64,000 bases of DNA, from NCBI GenBank assembly GCA_021432635.1, contig MU270085.1:267917-331916 (forward strand), given 5' to 3'. Each line of letters starts with the position of its first letter. Positions within the stretch are counted from its first letter, which is position 1. This document shows, in pieces, positions 1 through 11,400 of the stretch. The stretch comes from Thozetella sp. PMI_491. Taxonomy: Eukaryota; Ascomycota; Sordariomycetes; Chaetosphaeriales; Chaetosphaeriaceae. Position numbers and translations under genes: made by a program. The notes under the pieces were generated by a model, which was not told where the DNA came from, made no database searches, and saw only the letters and a list, made by a program, of their open reading frames with translations.

Positions 1-2246
1 GATTGCCTCGGATATCTGGCCATTATCTAAGTAGTTTAGTGCTAGCGTATGCTGTGAGTCAAGCCGGTTTTGGTTGTCCTCTGGGAGTGTTGATTTCATG
101 GTGCAGATATGCTCTAATAAACTGACTGCCTCAGAGAACTGACAGTTTTTTGTGTAGGCAGTCGCTAATTTCTGTTGGGTGACAAGCCGACTTGGATGAT
201 TTTCGGCGAGATTTCGTTGCAAGTCCACAGCACGTTCCAATACATCTATCGCCTTAGATATGTTACCATTCAACAGGTAGTCATCTGCAAGCTGGTCCAA
301 GTGGTCGTCATCAGCGCCACCCATACTGGATTCGCAGTCAGCTGTGACACTTTGGCCAGATACAGAGCCACCTGCTGATTTTGTATGTTTTTCCTCTCTC
401 AATTTTTGAATTCCGAGAGTTTCATCTGTGGGCTCGACGGGGATAATCATTCCCTCTCCGGGAGTCAACCCAGGAACCGTAGCCGTGGAGAGGCGAAAGC
501 TGCTTTCCTCGGATGCCGCACTACCCGTGCTGCCAATGGGATCGCGTCTTGCTGCCCGCACTGAGCCTTTTGACCCAGCAGAGCTGTTCTCTTCCTGAGA
601 ATTTGGTAAGACAAAGAGGGAAACCTCTTCCATATGAGTAGCGAGATGCTCCTGCAGTGTCGATGAGGGAAGCTCTTCTCTGCATATAAAGCATTGTTCT
701 TTTCCAGTATTTTGTTTCTCCAGTGGACGGTCACAAAGGTCCAAGATGGCTGCCCATTGCGCTGGATGGATGGATCCGCTGTAATGTTCCCGAAGGTGGG
801 TTTCCATAGCCTTTCTTGTCGGACAGCTTGTGGGACAGCGATTGCAAATGTATTTCCGCCGATGGATCTGAAGTTCATGGTACATCCACTCGTGCCGGCT
901 GACGTATAGTTTGCCTCCGTTCTGGCAGTCCTCGAAAGTACAGATGTAAGGTCGTAAATCGCGGAACACATGGCGCCTACAAGTTTGTCTAATTAGCATG
1001 GGTAACTTGTAATGCTAGGACATGGGTTCACCAACTTCCAGAACAGGCGATTCTGCATCTCTTTAGATTCAAGCGTCATCCCACAATACGGACAAAGAAA
1101 AGAAGGTTGGCCTTTCTCAGGCTTCGGGGGATCCGGTATGGAATTTGAGCGATCCTGGCCGACGTTTGTAGGTGCATAGACTGTCCGCGGTCGAACATTG
1201 GTGTTTGCATCGTAAATTTCTGACACTGCAGCTGTAGAGAAGCTTTGTTTAGAGGTTGTCGACTTCGGTTCTTCCCATAGCAATTGTGGATCTGCTGGCT
1301 TGTGAACTCGTCCCTGGCTTCTCTCATGATCTTGACCGAGTTCCAGTGATTTAGGTACCTCAGCCTTGGATTCGCAAGGGTGGTCAATCCAGTACTGGAG
1401 CTGTTCTCGGCGTCTTGTGTTTGCTCTTGCCAACCGCCGACAAAACCATGCAATTTCCTGGGTATCGCCCCACTCTTGTTCTCGATTCGGGGCATCTTCT
1501 TCGTCTTCTAAACGCACAGCTTTGACATTTTTCGTCAGGCCGCGCCATTGGAGCACTTTCTCGAAGATGTGGCTCTCGTCCCATCTCATGAAGGCGATAC
1601 TAAGCGGCAAGGGATCGAGACTACTGACTGCCGCTAGCTTGGACTTGGAGCTAACAGAGCTGATGTACCTGTCCACAAGCTTTGGCCGTCGTAACAATGA
1701 GGACAAGTCGTAAAGCAATCTGATTTGCTCTGCTATTTGCTGACAAAGTTGGCGAACCTTTGGCATCCTCCGGCGCCGGCTCTCCCCAAAACCTTCAGCA
1801 TCCGAATCCGAATCCGCACTCACACTGCTGGCTGAGTCGTAGTCCGATCCGAGTTCCGGCTTATATTTTCTTGCAGCAAGCGGTAAGGCTAAAACGTGGT
1901 GAGATCGGTTGTTTTAAATATTAGGGACATGTAGCGCACCTTGACTTAGGAGCCCTCTTAATCGCGTGAGGATCGCCTGGACTAACTGGCTCAGTTCGAG
2001 GTTGTATCGTAGTGTATCAGCGAGGGAGCCACGAGCTCGAGTCGCAAGATCCGCTCTGGTTTGGTCACCCCAAATCTTGGTCCTTGCGTATTCTTCTGCT
2101 ATTGCTGAAGCTTGTATCTGTCCAAGGCGGACAGCACGACAATCATCCTCGCTGAGAGCCGATAAAAACTCCCGGAATGATAAGATGCATGCCAGGTATA
2201 ACTCGGAAAGTGAGGGGTTAGCTCTTTGTGCTATTCGGCTTTCCAT
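1..2246 (-). CDS. AcuF-type C2H2 zinc-finger protein with TPR repeats (3' end outside window)
   Basis: Three exons on the minus strand: 2246-1940, 1888-1036 and 976 to beyond base 1. Both introns (51 and 59 bp) are GT-AG and keep the frame, giving 712 residues before the window edge. Residues 1-110 are a helical N-terminal region, followed by an acidic/Ser-rich stretch. A zinc-finger region follows: CPYC at 368-371, joined across intron 2 to a segment with C399 and C404, then further Cys/His pairs to about residue 490. The last 103 residues are kinesin-light-chain-like TPR repeats (alternating Leu/Ala helices with the motif LDSQHTLALNYLDNGQ), which continue off the edge. This order matches fungal proteins annotated as AcuF-type C2H2 zinc-finger proteins. 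The family is linked to STAND/NLR-like repertoires, but no biochemical role is known to me. It is divergent from the DUF7580 gene. The start at 2246 is the first ATG of a well-conserved N-terminus. Confidence 0.92.
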
Positions 2247-2760
2247 CGTGGCCAGTCAAGGATTCTAGCTCTACGATGCTGTTACAAGTTTCAGTATCGG
2301 TAATAGTTCAACTTTGGTTCAGAAGCGGAGAAGTGCAGATCCAGGCGCGTGACCAGGAGTAAAAAAGTAGATATATAGAAGGATTAGCCCAATAGGATTG
2401 AGGAGGAATATCGCGCTCACTGCGGCTCGGTAGATGCGGCTGAGATTGAAATAAGACAAGGCTGCGTGCCCCTCTCGTGGACAACTTCAACAACCTTCAA
2501 TTGCGTATTTGCTGAGCAGCCTTCCAGTCGCACATTGAAATCCTCTGGACCCATAATCGGTTCTATCATATTTATTATCACCATCTCAGCAGCAGGAAGC
2601 GTGCTTCCTGGCAAAGTCTATCCACGCTGTGGTCACGGAATTGTGGCTCGGGCTGTCATGTTCAGCGTCTAGTCGCAGCAACCTACGAACGTACCATCTC
2701 GAGCTCTTGCTACTGAAACTTCTCTCTGTTGAGCTTACTAGTCTGTCCTACCCTGTAGCT
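2247..2760. promoter_or_regulatory. Shared 514-bp divergent promoter
   Basis: This interval separates the start codons of the zinc-finger/TPR gene (minus) and the DUF7580 gene (plus), so it must carry both promoters. A TATATAG stretch near 2373 lies about 125 bp upstream of the minus-strand start. No coding sequence is evident. Confidence 0.6.
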
Positions 2761-4579
2761 ATGGCAGAAGTTGCAGGCCTCGTTCTAGGAGGCATTCCGC
2801 TCGCAATTTGGGCACTAGAGAAATACGCCGAGCCTTTCGAGGCCTATCACAGATATCGCATCTCGATAGAGAACCTTCAAACCGACCTAAGCTTACAAAA
2901 ACAACATTTACAGCTAACTTTGACCAGCGTTGGGCTGGAAACTGAGTCGCCCGCCGATGATTTCCGAGAGTGCTTCGAAACCAATTTCCCGTCTGTGTCT
3001 CGCGAGCTGATGTTGATCGTTCAGCGCATCAATGGTGTCATCGCCGAGCTCAGGGAGAACTTGCGAATCCCGTTGGATGCACAGGTACTAGATCTCGTAC
3101 ATCCGTCTAAAAAATCCCTTGTTTATTGAGACATGGCTAAAGAGGCATCACTATTAGCGGAATACATTTCCAGACAAAGCCGAATGGGAATGGAGCCGAG
3201 TCAAGCACAGCTTTAGCACCAAGAAGCGGAAGAAGCTGATAGATGACCTGCGGCGTTGGAATGAAGACTTGAGAAGATCTCTCGAAAGATCCGAGATGCC
3301 GACAGAAGACGACACACCTAAGGTTCAAGGCCTTATTCGTCGTTTTAACATCCGGCGCTGTGACGCAATTCGCCATTCCTTAGGGGCTTTGCACCGAGCT
3401 CTCCAGTCCAGTTTCCGTTGCGCCTGCTCCACACCGCACCAGGCTTCCATCTATCTCGACTGGCAGACGTACTCCGACGCGGAAAAGCCTTATAATATGG
3501 CCATCTCATATGCGACAACTTCACAGGCTATGGAACCTACATCAGATACCAAATCTCTACAACTCTGGCGAAAGGTTGACGTCACCGTAAATAAGCCTTC
3601 TATCACAACTATACTGTCTCCGGAGACCCAGACGCCAGTACCATCCCCCATAGGAGCTTCATCCTCATCGCTGTTGACGATCAGATCCAAAATGGTACGC
3701 TTTACTCTACGCTCCAAGGCGCCATCAATTTCCGTTCCGCCGACTCCTCCAGCCGTAGAAACGCCAGCGTACTCGATACCAGCACCACCAGCAGACACAG
3801 AGCCAGAAATAGCCAACCTATGCAATTCTCTATGCGCAGATCGAGGCCCTTGGGCCCTGAATGGATACCTAAGAGATCCGATCGAGGAACATGGTGGGAA
3901 CTTCTGCCTTGATCATAATGAAAAGAAACCGGAAGAGATAGTGCAGGCAGTCTCCCTAAAGTCCCTAATATTGTCCCAAGACGACCCAAGTCAACAGGCG
4001 CCACATCTATTACTGTCTGCCAAGCAAAGATTAGGAATCGCAGCATCTATTGCGTGGTCGGTCCTCCATTTGAGCAATAGTCCGTGGCTTGAGGAGTGTT
4101 GGGACCAGCAACAAATAAGCATCTTCCTTGAGAAGAGCATCAATGGCCGGGAAATCCTCTCACACCACCCATGTGCTTCGTCCATATTCTCCTCTCCTTC
4201 TTCCCGGATAACGACCCCGGTTAGCGAGTCTGACCGCCGTCTGGTCCCAAATAAGGTTATCTTTGCCCTCGGTATTTTGCTCGTCGAACTCGGCACAAAT
4301 AAATCTCTGGCAGAGGTTAGTAATCGTGGCGACGATGCTCCGACAACCTCGCTATTCGAATTTCAGCAGAATGCCCTAGGTAAGCTGGATGAAGTGTATC
4401 GGCTTGCTGGAGACTCGTATGGATACGCGGCGGAACGATGCATCAAGTGTTCTTTCCAAGGCCAGAACTTACACAAAGACTTTGGCATCCCCAATTTCCG
4501 GCGGCAGTTTTACCACACCGTGGTTGCACCAGTGCAGGCGACCTACCTCGAGTTCCCTGGTTCGCACAGTTCTATATGA
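2761..4579 (+). CDS. DUF7580 domain protein (fungal, STAND-associated type)
   Basis: Two exons, 2761-3084 and 3158-4579, encode 581 residues. The 73-bp intron starts GTACTA, carries a GGCTAAA branch-like site and ends ATTAG; joining in phase 0 restores the family segment ending in EWEWSRVKHSF. The N-terminus (about 1-110) is helical and opens with MAEVAGLVLGGIPLA, the signature opening of fungal STAND-type N-terminal domains. Residues 120-210 form a basic, Trp/Arg-rich helical block, 230-330 a Ser/Pro/Thr-rich linker, and 390-575 the C-terminal DUF7580 core. The core has a Leu-rich helix at FALGILLVELG (477-487) and YAAERCIKCSF (531-541), which look like helices of a protein-kinase C-lobe; I see no catalytic HRD or DFG motif. 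Function is unknown; a pseudokinase-like signalling role is inference. It is head-to-head with the zinc-finger/TPR gene. Confidence 0.92.
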
Positions 4580-5497
4580 AAAGATGCTTTCCCAATATTA
4601 TTCTCATTAACCTCAGGCTTGTCAGTCAGTGCTTAAGAACCTAGAGACCATTGTGTGTGAGACACGCCGATCTAGGCGTTGTTCATCCACTAAGCCGTGC
4701 AAGAATGAATAATCCGAACTGCTATGTATGCCCAAATATCCAGAATCGCGTGGGCCTGGCCGGGCCTGCACTAGGCCTTGGTTATCCAGGGTGTGCAACA
4801 GATCTCGATTCATCTCTCTCCGGTTCGCTCGCCCAGGTCTGTAGCGTCCGTTTTCGCCGGATAATTCAACCCTAAGATAAGCTAGCATACATTATTGGCG
4901 TAATTCGCTCACACGAGCCCAGTAGGTTCTCGTTGGCCTGTTTAGCTCGCACTGGCTAACATGGCTCACAATTGTAAGTTGTCAAGGTGCATTCTCGAGG
5001 GAGGAAACTACTATCTTCTGCTCACTCGAGAATTATTGGAGTAAAAAATCAAGCTTTAGCGAAGGCTTTCATCATTGCTCGCCTCCGCCTGTTCGATGGC
5101 TTCACGCCGGACAGTGGATCAGCATTCGTCGTTTCGAGGTGTGCGAGAAGTCTTCGCCCACCTCCCCGATGACAGCCAATTAGAGGCCTCGAATGCAGAA
5201 TTTCTGAGAGCTTGGGCGCAGGGCATTGCGTTGTGTTCTGCATGGCCGTCCTTGTGCCCACTCGATGGCTGATCCCCTACACCATCCCACCCTAGCTCCT
5301 GACGTCATCGAGCTTCATACCATCGCTCCAGCATGAGGGGGCCAGGTGCGTACTTTAGTAGAGATAGATATATAGATTTTTTACTCCAGTTGCCGATTTT
5401 AGATTCTTCCGCTCTTTGTGGTATTTCTTTTTGCTTGTTGCGCTTCCTGCTCAGGCTGTCGAACCCCTATCTCGACCATCACAACATATTTCCCAAA
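4580..5497. other. Intergenic, 918 bp, upstream of the Lys/Ala/Gly-rich gene
   Basis: No supported gene. Contains a palindromic CRE-type site at 5300-5307 and a TATATAG stretch near 5368, both suitably placed upstream of the start at 5498. An in-frame ATG at 5333 opens an alternative 55-residue extension, judged less likely than 5498. Confidence 0.6.
5300..5307. promoter_or_regulatory. Palindromic CRE (TGACGTCA)
   Basis: Perfect 8-bp TGACGTCA, 191 bp upstream of the chosen start codon of the next gene. This is the binding site of ATF/CREB-type bZIP factors in fungi and other eukaryotes; use in this promoter is inferred from position only. Confidence 0.45.
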
Positions 5498-7294
5498 ATG
5501 GCTGCAGCTGTGAGCCGCAAGAGCCAGAATGCTCCTGCGCAACGTAACTATAACCTAGGCCACGATTTAGCCTATTCGAACGCTAACCTAAATTCATGGC
5601 AGCCCTGAAGCAGAAGGTAGCTGCTCCCGCGAACGTGCAGTCCCTCAAGGCACAGACAGCGAAGACCTCATCATCGGTGAAGACGAAGCCCACCGCCTCG
5701 CAAGCCACATCCAAGGCGAGGACAACCTCAACACCCATCACGAATACAACAAATAACCATGCAAGCTCGGCTGCGAAGAAGATCCCCTCGACCCCGAAGC
5801 AGGCCGCTCCGACAGCGACGCCCTCGAAGACAATTCACCCACAAAAGACGCACCAGGGCACCGCAGCCCTGACGGCCAAGAAGACGCACCATAGCACTGC
5901 CGAAACGGCTGTCAAGAAAACGCAGGCGATCTCCAGCTCGGCGAAGAAGAGCGGAGAACGTGCTGTCGCCGCCACAAAACATGCGGCGGCGCCCGTGGCA
6001 GCAAAGGCTACGTCGACAAACAAGACGACGCCTGTGGCGGCCAACACAGCAAATGCTGCCAAAAAGCGAGCATCTATCCCCACAAGCCAGGTTCAACAGC
6101 CCGTCCGCTCGATCCCGCTACAAGCACCGGCCCCAAAGCTACCGCCGGTGTCCGACGACATGAAGAAGCGCCAGGAGGCGGCCATGAAAGCGGCGACGCT
6201 GAAGGCCACCATAGCCAAGAAGGGCGAGGCTCTTCCTTCGTCACCAGCCAAGGCACCGGTCAGAGCACAAGTCTTCGCCCCGGCCCAACCTCCCGTCCAG
6301 GTCGCGTCTGTCCCTGCTAGAGCACCGCTCGCGTCAGCCAATGTGCCCAATTATCCCGCAAGAGCACCCGCCATGCCCGCCAAAGTCCCAGCGGCCCCGG
6401 CCCAGCTGCCAACCCAACAAACTGTCGCCAAGAGACAGCCTCAAGTGACAACTATTTCTGCCAACACCAAGTCGCCCCGCGCCATTGTCAAGGTTCCCAC
6501 ACCTCAGGCTCCCGTGGTTAAGGCTCCGGCGCCGGCGCTGGCAGCCATCCCCAAGACACCCGTGCAGAAGAAGCCGAAGAAGTACGCCCCGGATGCACTG
6601 GTGCCCACGTCAACCCTCAATAAGACGGTGGGTGGCGCGCTCGGTGCCGTGGAAGGGACCACTGGCGCGGTGCTCGGCGGCACAAATACGGCTGTCAGGG
6701 GTGTGACCGATACGGTTGGACGCACGGCCGAAAACTTAGTTCCAGGCGTCGGGAAGCCCCTCCGGCACGTCACGGACGGTGTGGGCAAGACCGTGGCGGG
6801 GGCCACGGCGGGCGTCCAGAACACGCTTGGCAACACGACGCAAGGCCTACAGAAGACGGTTGGTGATACCACCGGTGCCTTGGGCAGAGGAGACCTTCTA
6901 GGCACTGTTGGTGGCGTGACTGGGGGAGCTGGTCAAACTGTGAGCGGACTAGGAAAGGGCCTGGTACGTACTGCGAAGTGGATACTAGACATCACCGGTT
7001 ATTGGCATGACTGACGGCATTCACTCGCAGGGCGATACAGTTGGCGGCACCCTTGGCGGCGTTGGCGATAGCGTCGGCGGGCCTGTTGGTGGTATTGTGT
7101 CTGGAGCAGGCCGAGGCGTTGGCAACGCTGTTACAGGTATCACTGGTGGTTTAGGGGACGGAGTGGGTAAGATTGGCCAAGGTGACTTGCTCGGCGGCGT
7201 TGGGTCGCTTGTTGGGGGCGTCACTGATGGAGTTGGTGGTCTCTTAGGGGGCGTGTTGGGTGGCCTGGGAGGCGGAGGAGCCCGTGACGAGTAG
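5498..7294 (+). CDS. Low-complexity protein: Lys/Ala/Pro-rich N-half, Gly/Val repeat C-half
   Basis: Three exons (5498-5543, 5603-6963, 7031-7294) encode 556 residues. The introns (59 and 67 bp) have GTAACT and GTACGT donors, branch sites GCTAACC and ACTGACG, and CAG acceptors, and both joins keep the frame. Residues 1-350 are a basic Lys/Ala/Ser/Thr/Pro-rich disordered region resembling histone H1 tails in composition. Residues 358-556 are Gly/Val/Thr repeats with hydrophobic residues every 3-4 positions and two copies of G(R/Q)GDLLG, an internal duplication. The repeat recalls LEA/perilipin-type amphipathic arrays, but that is inference. No signal peptide, membrane segment or catalytic motif is visible. 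The start at 5498 has a strong context (CAAAATGGC); an in-frame ATG at 5333 would add 55 residues. I do not recognise a named gene. Confidence 0.75.
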
Positions 7295-8499
7295 TTTCTT
7301 GGAGAGGCTTCGGGGTATGAGAAGGGCTAGGCTGTTCCATGTTATTCGGGCTATTCGCTTATTTTGCTGGATTGGAAACAGAGCGCACGTGCATAGTATC
7401 GCTCCATAGGCAGTGGTTTTGACCTCTACTAGGATATCTTATGAGCTTCCTTGGCTTAGTAGGTACGATTCAGTCCCTTGTAGTATCTTCAACGGCTAGC
7501 CCGGCGCGACCGCCTAAGAGAAGGATGTGCCCTCCCTCGGCTTCGGGATGGTCCAAGGCTTCACGGCACTATCTCTTGAGGCAGCCCTAGTGATGTGCAG
7601 CGACCTAGATCCCAGCCCTCGGGCATCACTGCCAGGAGAGAAGGCAGGACGGGCCAGCGGCCGCAGGGTGCGACGAAGTGCTGGACACGGTGGTAGGAAC
7701 AGCTCGTTTTTATTAAAGGAGAAACTGGAAACAATTCGCGGGTGCTTCTCTCATTATCTACGGGACAGACATTATAAGGGAGGCCTTGACTGTCCCTAGA
7801 CTTTGCTGGAGCACGCCATGATTCAGTTCTCAGTTGGCGGCTGCGGCAGGCTCGATATACCATTGCTTGGTCGGTACCGCAGCCAGAAAAGCCTTCTAAT
7901 TTTGTCTTCTTAGATAAGAACACAGGCAGGCCTGTCTTGGCGAATCATGATCTAGCGACGCGTGGTGACAACCGTCGGTACTCGCGGCACATGCGCCATC
8001 GAGCATCTAGATTGGGTCTGCCGGTTTGGGTAGTATGACATGCATTTACGCAGCACAGAACGAGGCTCGCTATCAAACCTCGGCCTCCGCTTCTCAAATT
8101 TTTGACACTGTGAGTCAGCGGATCCGGTTTGTACGACGTCTCCTCTCCGGCTGCTTCGTATGCGAGAAAATTGCGTCGTGCTCTGGCAGGTACGTGCTGG
8201 GGATGCATACTTCTCAAGTGGGAGCATCGCTACAAAGGGTTAGGGTTTTCTGCCTAGAAGCCCCCACCCGCCCTCACGTGGGTTGGTGTTGGTTCGGTTG
8301 GCGTTGTTTCGGTCCGCGTAGCGACGCGTTCTTGCGCCGTTGGACGGCCCATCTGACGCCAACGAGGCAGCACCTTCGTGCCAATGGCTAAATGCCGCAG
8401 CTGATGTCTGTACCGGCCTCATCGTCGCCCCGAAGATGATTCTCGAGCCACCGGTCGAGCTCCCAACCGTGCGACAGGCTCCACGCGACGATCGTCATC
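7295..8499. other. Intergenic, 1.2 kb, REV3 upstream region
   Basis: No supported gene. Contains GGGTTAGGGTTTT at 8237-8249 (telobox-like) and a CACGTG E-box just downstream, 220-260 bp before the REV3 start. Short open frames here lack conservation-like composition. Confidence 0.5.
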
Positions 8500-11400
8500 A
8501 TGGACGTGTTCCGCGTGCGACTCAATTGCATCGACCATTGCCAGGCAGCACCGACTCGTTATGACCCCAAACTCGGCCAGGACATCGTCAAGCCCGGGCG
8601 GCTCTCCAAACCGCCCAAGGTGCCCGTCATTCGCGTGTTCGGCTCGACCGAGACGGGCCAGAAGGTGTGCGCTCACATCCACGGCGCCTTCCCGTACCTA
8701 TTTGTCGACTACACCGGGAGCCTCGAGCCCGATGACGTGAACGCATACATTTCCCGCCTGCACCTCTCGATCGACCATGCCTTGGCCGTCAGCTACCGCC
8801 AGGACGTCCGCCGCGACCAACCCCGGTTCGTGGCGCGCATCACCCTGGTCAAAGGCATTCCCTTTTACGGTTTCCATGTGGGGTACCGCCTCTATCTCAA
8901 GATATACCTGTTCAACCCCGTCGCCATGACCCGCCTGGCCGACCTGCTCCAGCAGGGCCTGATCATGAACCGCAAGTTCCAGCCCTACGAGGCCCACATC
9001 CAGTATCTCCTCCAGTTCATGGCCGACTTCAACCTGTACGGTTGCACCTACATCGACGCCGCCACGGCTACCTTCCGTGCCCCCGTGCCCAAGTACGATG
9101 AGGATGCCGACCTGCCGCACGCCTGGCACAGCCAGTCCATCCCCTCCAAAAACATCACAGATGACTACGCACTTCCCCGCGTCAGCCACTGCGCCATCGA
9201 GGTCGACATCAGCGTGCAGGACATTCTCAACCGGAAGGGTGTCCGTGAGCGCCGCCTGCACCACGACTTCGTCGAGCGCGCCCAGCCGCTCCCCCAGAGC
9301 ATGAAGCTGGTGCCCAGCATGGCCGGGCTGTGGAAGGACGAGACGAAGCGCCGCAAGAGGAAGATGCGCGACCTCCCGCCCGGCAGCAGCCCCTTCCCGC
9401 CCGAGGTCTTGATCTCCATGTCAGCGGATCCACGAGACTCGCAGCCACAAGGCTGGATCCACGAAGATGAGTTCATGGCTGGGGTACGCCAGCTTGTCGT
9501 GCAAGAGGAGATGTCGAGCGCCGGCGAGGACATCTCCTTCGAGAGCTGGGTCCAGCCCGCTGCTCTGGAAGACGGCGTCCAGACTGTGATGCAGTCGGTC
9601 GAGGACATGTTTCCCGAATCCTTTACCCCTGCCCTGGATGAGGCGGCGAGGCTACAGGCGGGACAGAACTCGCACAGCAGCATCGAAGTCGATGAGGGGG
9701 GCATAAGGAGCTTCCGGGAAGGCGCTAAGGAGGGGCAGGAAGAATATTTTTTCTCGGACGAGTCCGACGAAGAGGAGCTGATTCGCAATGCTGATATCCT
9801 GGAACAGGCGGCCAACGACATGGCCGCCTACGCAGAGCCGTCCGGCTTTCCGAAGACGGTGAATAGCATCACCCTTGACCAGCCGACCTCGAAGCAACGT
9901 CAGGCGCCTTTGCCTACCGCTCGACCAACCAGCGTGCACGGCTTACAGGCCTTGACGACTTCCGGTATTCAGAATCGCTACGAAGGCTTATGTTTAAGCG
10001 CCTTCGGCTCGGGCGCTCCACCTCAGATGCCCCTTCATGAAGCGCTGGTTGCGGCGGCAGAATCGGAAGGCCTCTATAGTATGGCCCCATCCACTATGCT
10101 GGCCGGCGTGTCCTCCCGAGGAGATGCACTCGCCCAGAAGCGCTCGGTATCGTCGCTTGGAGACGCATTGGCGGGACTCGATAACCCTAGCAAACGACAG
10201 CGGTCCGCTTCCGCCAAGCATTCGGTCAAGTTCGAGACTGCAGGCCAGGCAGGCCTACGGTTGACACCACCTTCGGCGCAAAAGCCCCGTCTCGAAGATC
10301 AAACTCGGCCGCCGCCGTCCTCACAATTGAGAAAGGGCGTGGCGGGCAAGGACCAAAGTCGGAAGCCGCGTGACGGAAACCGGCCCCTCAACTTTGCTGT
10401 GGTGAAGGACCCGAACGACGCCAGCACGCGGCTGCGTCTAAGCCAGCTTAGCGGATCGCAGCAGGCCGAGGAGGGCAAGGGCAAGCAGGTCGCCTTCGAT
10501 GAAGCCGCGGTTGCCGGTGCGGGATCTTCCGGGGAACCGTCCTCGAGCCAATCTGTGCCCCTGTCGTCGCCGACACCGCAGACGCAGTCTCAGTCCCAGG
10601 CTTCCTCGTTCTCCCGGCCTGCACGTCCCAGGACCATGTTCGTTCTCGCAAATCCTCCCCCGTCCGCAGAGGAGGTGTGCGCGACGATGCGGGAATACGG
10701 AGTCCCGGACGCCATCTACCAAGACGCCTTTTACAGCAAGGAGAAGGACGTGCCGGCGCGCACCCGAGAGTATGCTGGACGTGAGTTCCGCCTCGAAGGG
10801 AACTCCCTGCCCTTCCTGCCCACATTCGATCCCACAGGGCAATCTCCGGCTACACGAGGCTTGAAGGCGCCCTCCGCACCGGACAAGGTGAAGATGAAAC
10901 TAGAATACGAGAAAAAGCAGAAAGAATGTACGCTCCGCAGCTGGGAGATTGCCAGGCCCCCGCCGTCGTTCGACGAGGTCGAGAACTGGTGGCTCGCGAA
11001 GCAAGAAGTGGCTATCCGAAAGCGGACCGGCGACGCCCCAAACCTGCCTCCCACACAAAAGCCATGGCTGTCGCAGATCGATGCTGCCACGCCTAGGAAT
11101 AAGCATAGCTTCAAATACTCGCAGAAGGCGAAGTCCACGAGCGTGGAGCACGAGGCACAGTACATGAGCACCATGAGCCTGGAGGTTCATGTCAATACGC
11201 GCGGCAAACTGGTTCCGAACCCAGAGGAAGACGAGGTCAAGTGTGTCTTTTGGTGCCTCAAGTCGGACGAAGATTTTGGCCGAAGCCAGTCGTCCACAAC
11301 AGGTGGCGGCATGCAGCAGGGCATCGTCGTGTTCTCCGAAGACGGGGGGGTCCTTGGGAAGCAAGTCCGCCGGCAACTGCCTTCAGTAGAGGTGCTGGAG

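Noticed and set aside
465-971. 168-codon minus-strand frame
   Set aside because: Wrong frame: the overlapping frame from 976 encodes the zinc-finger and TPR sequence without stops.
5333-5497. In-frame upstream ATG for the Gly-repeat gene
   Set aside because: Adds a Leu/Phe-rich 55-residue leader from AT-rich promoter-like sequence; the ATG at 5498 has a much better context.
8698-9821. Long antisense frames inside REV3
   Set aside because: GC-rich shadow frames opposite a conserved coding exon.
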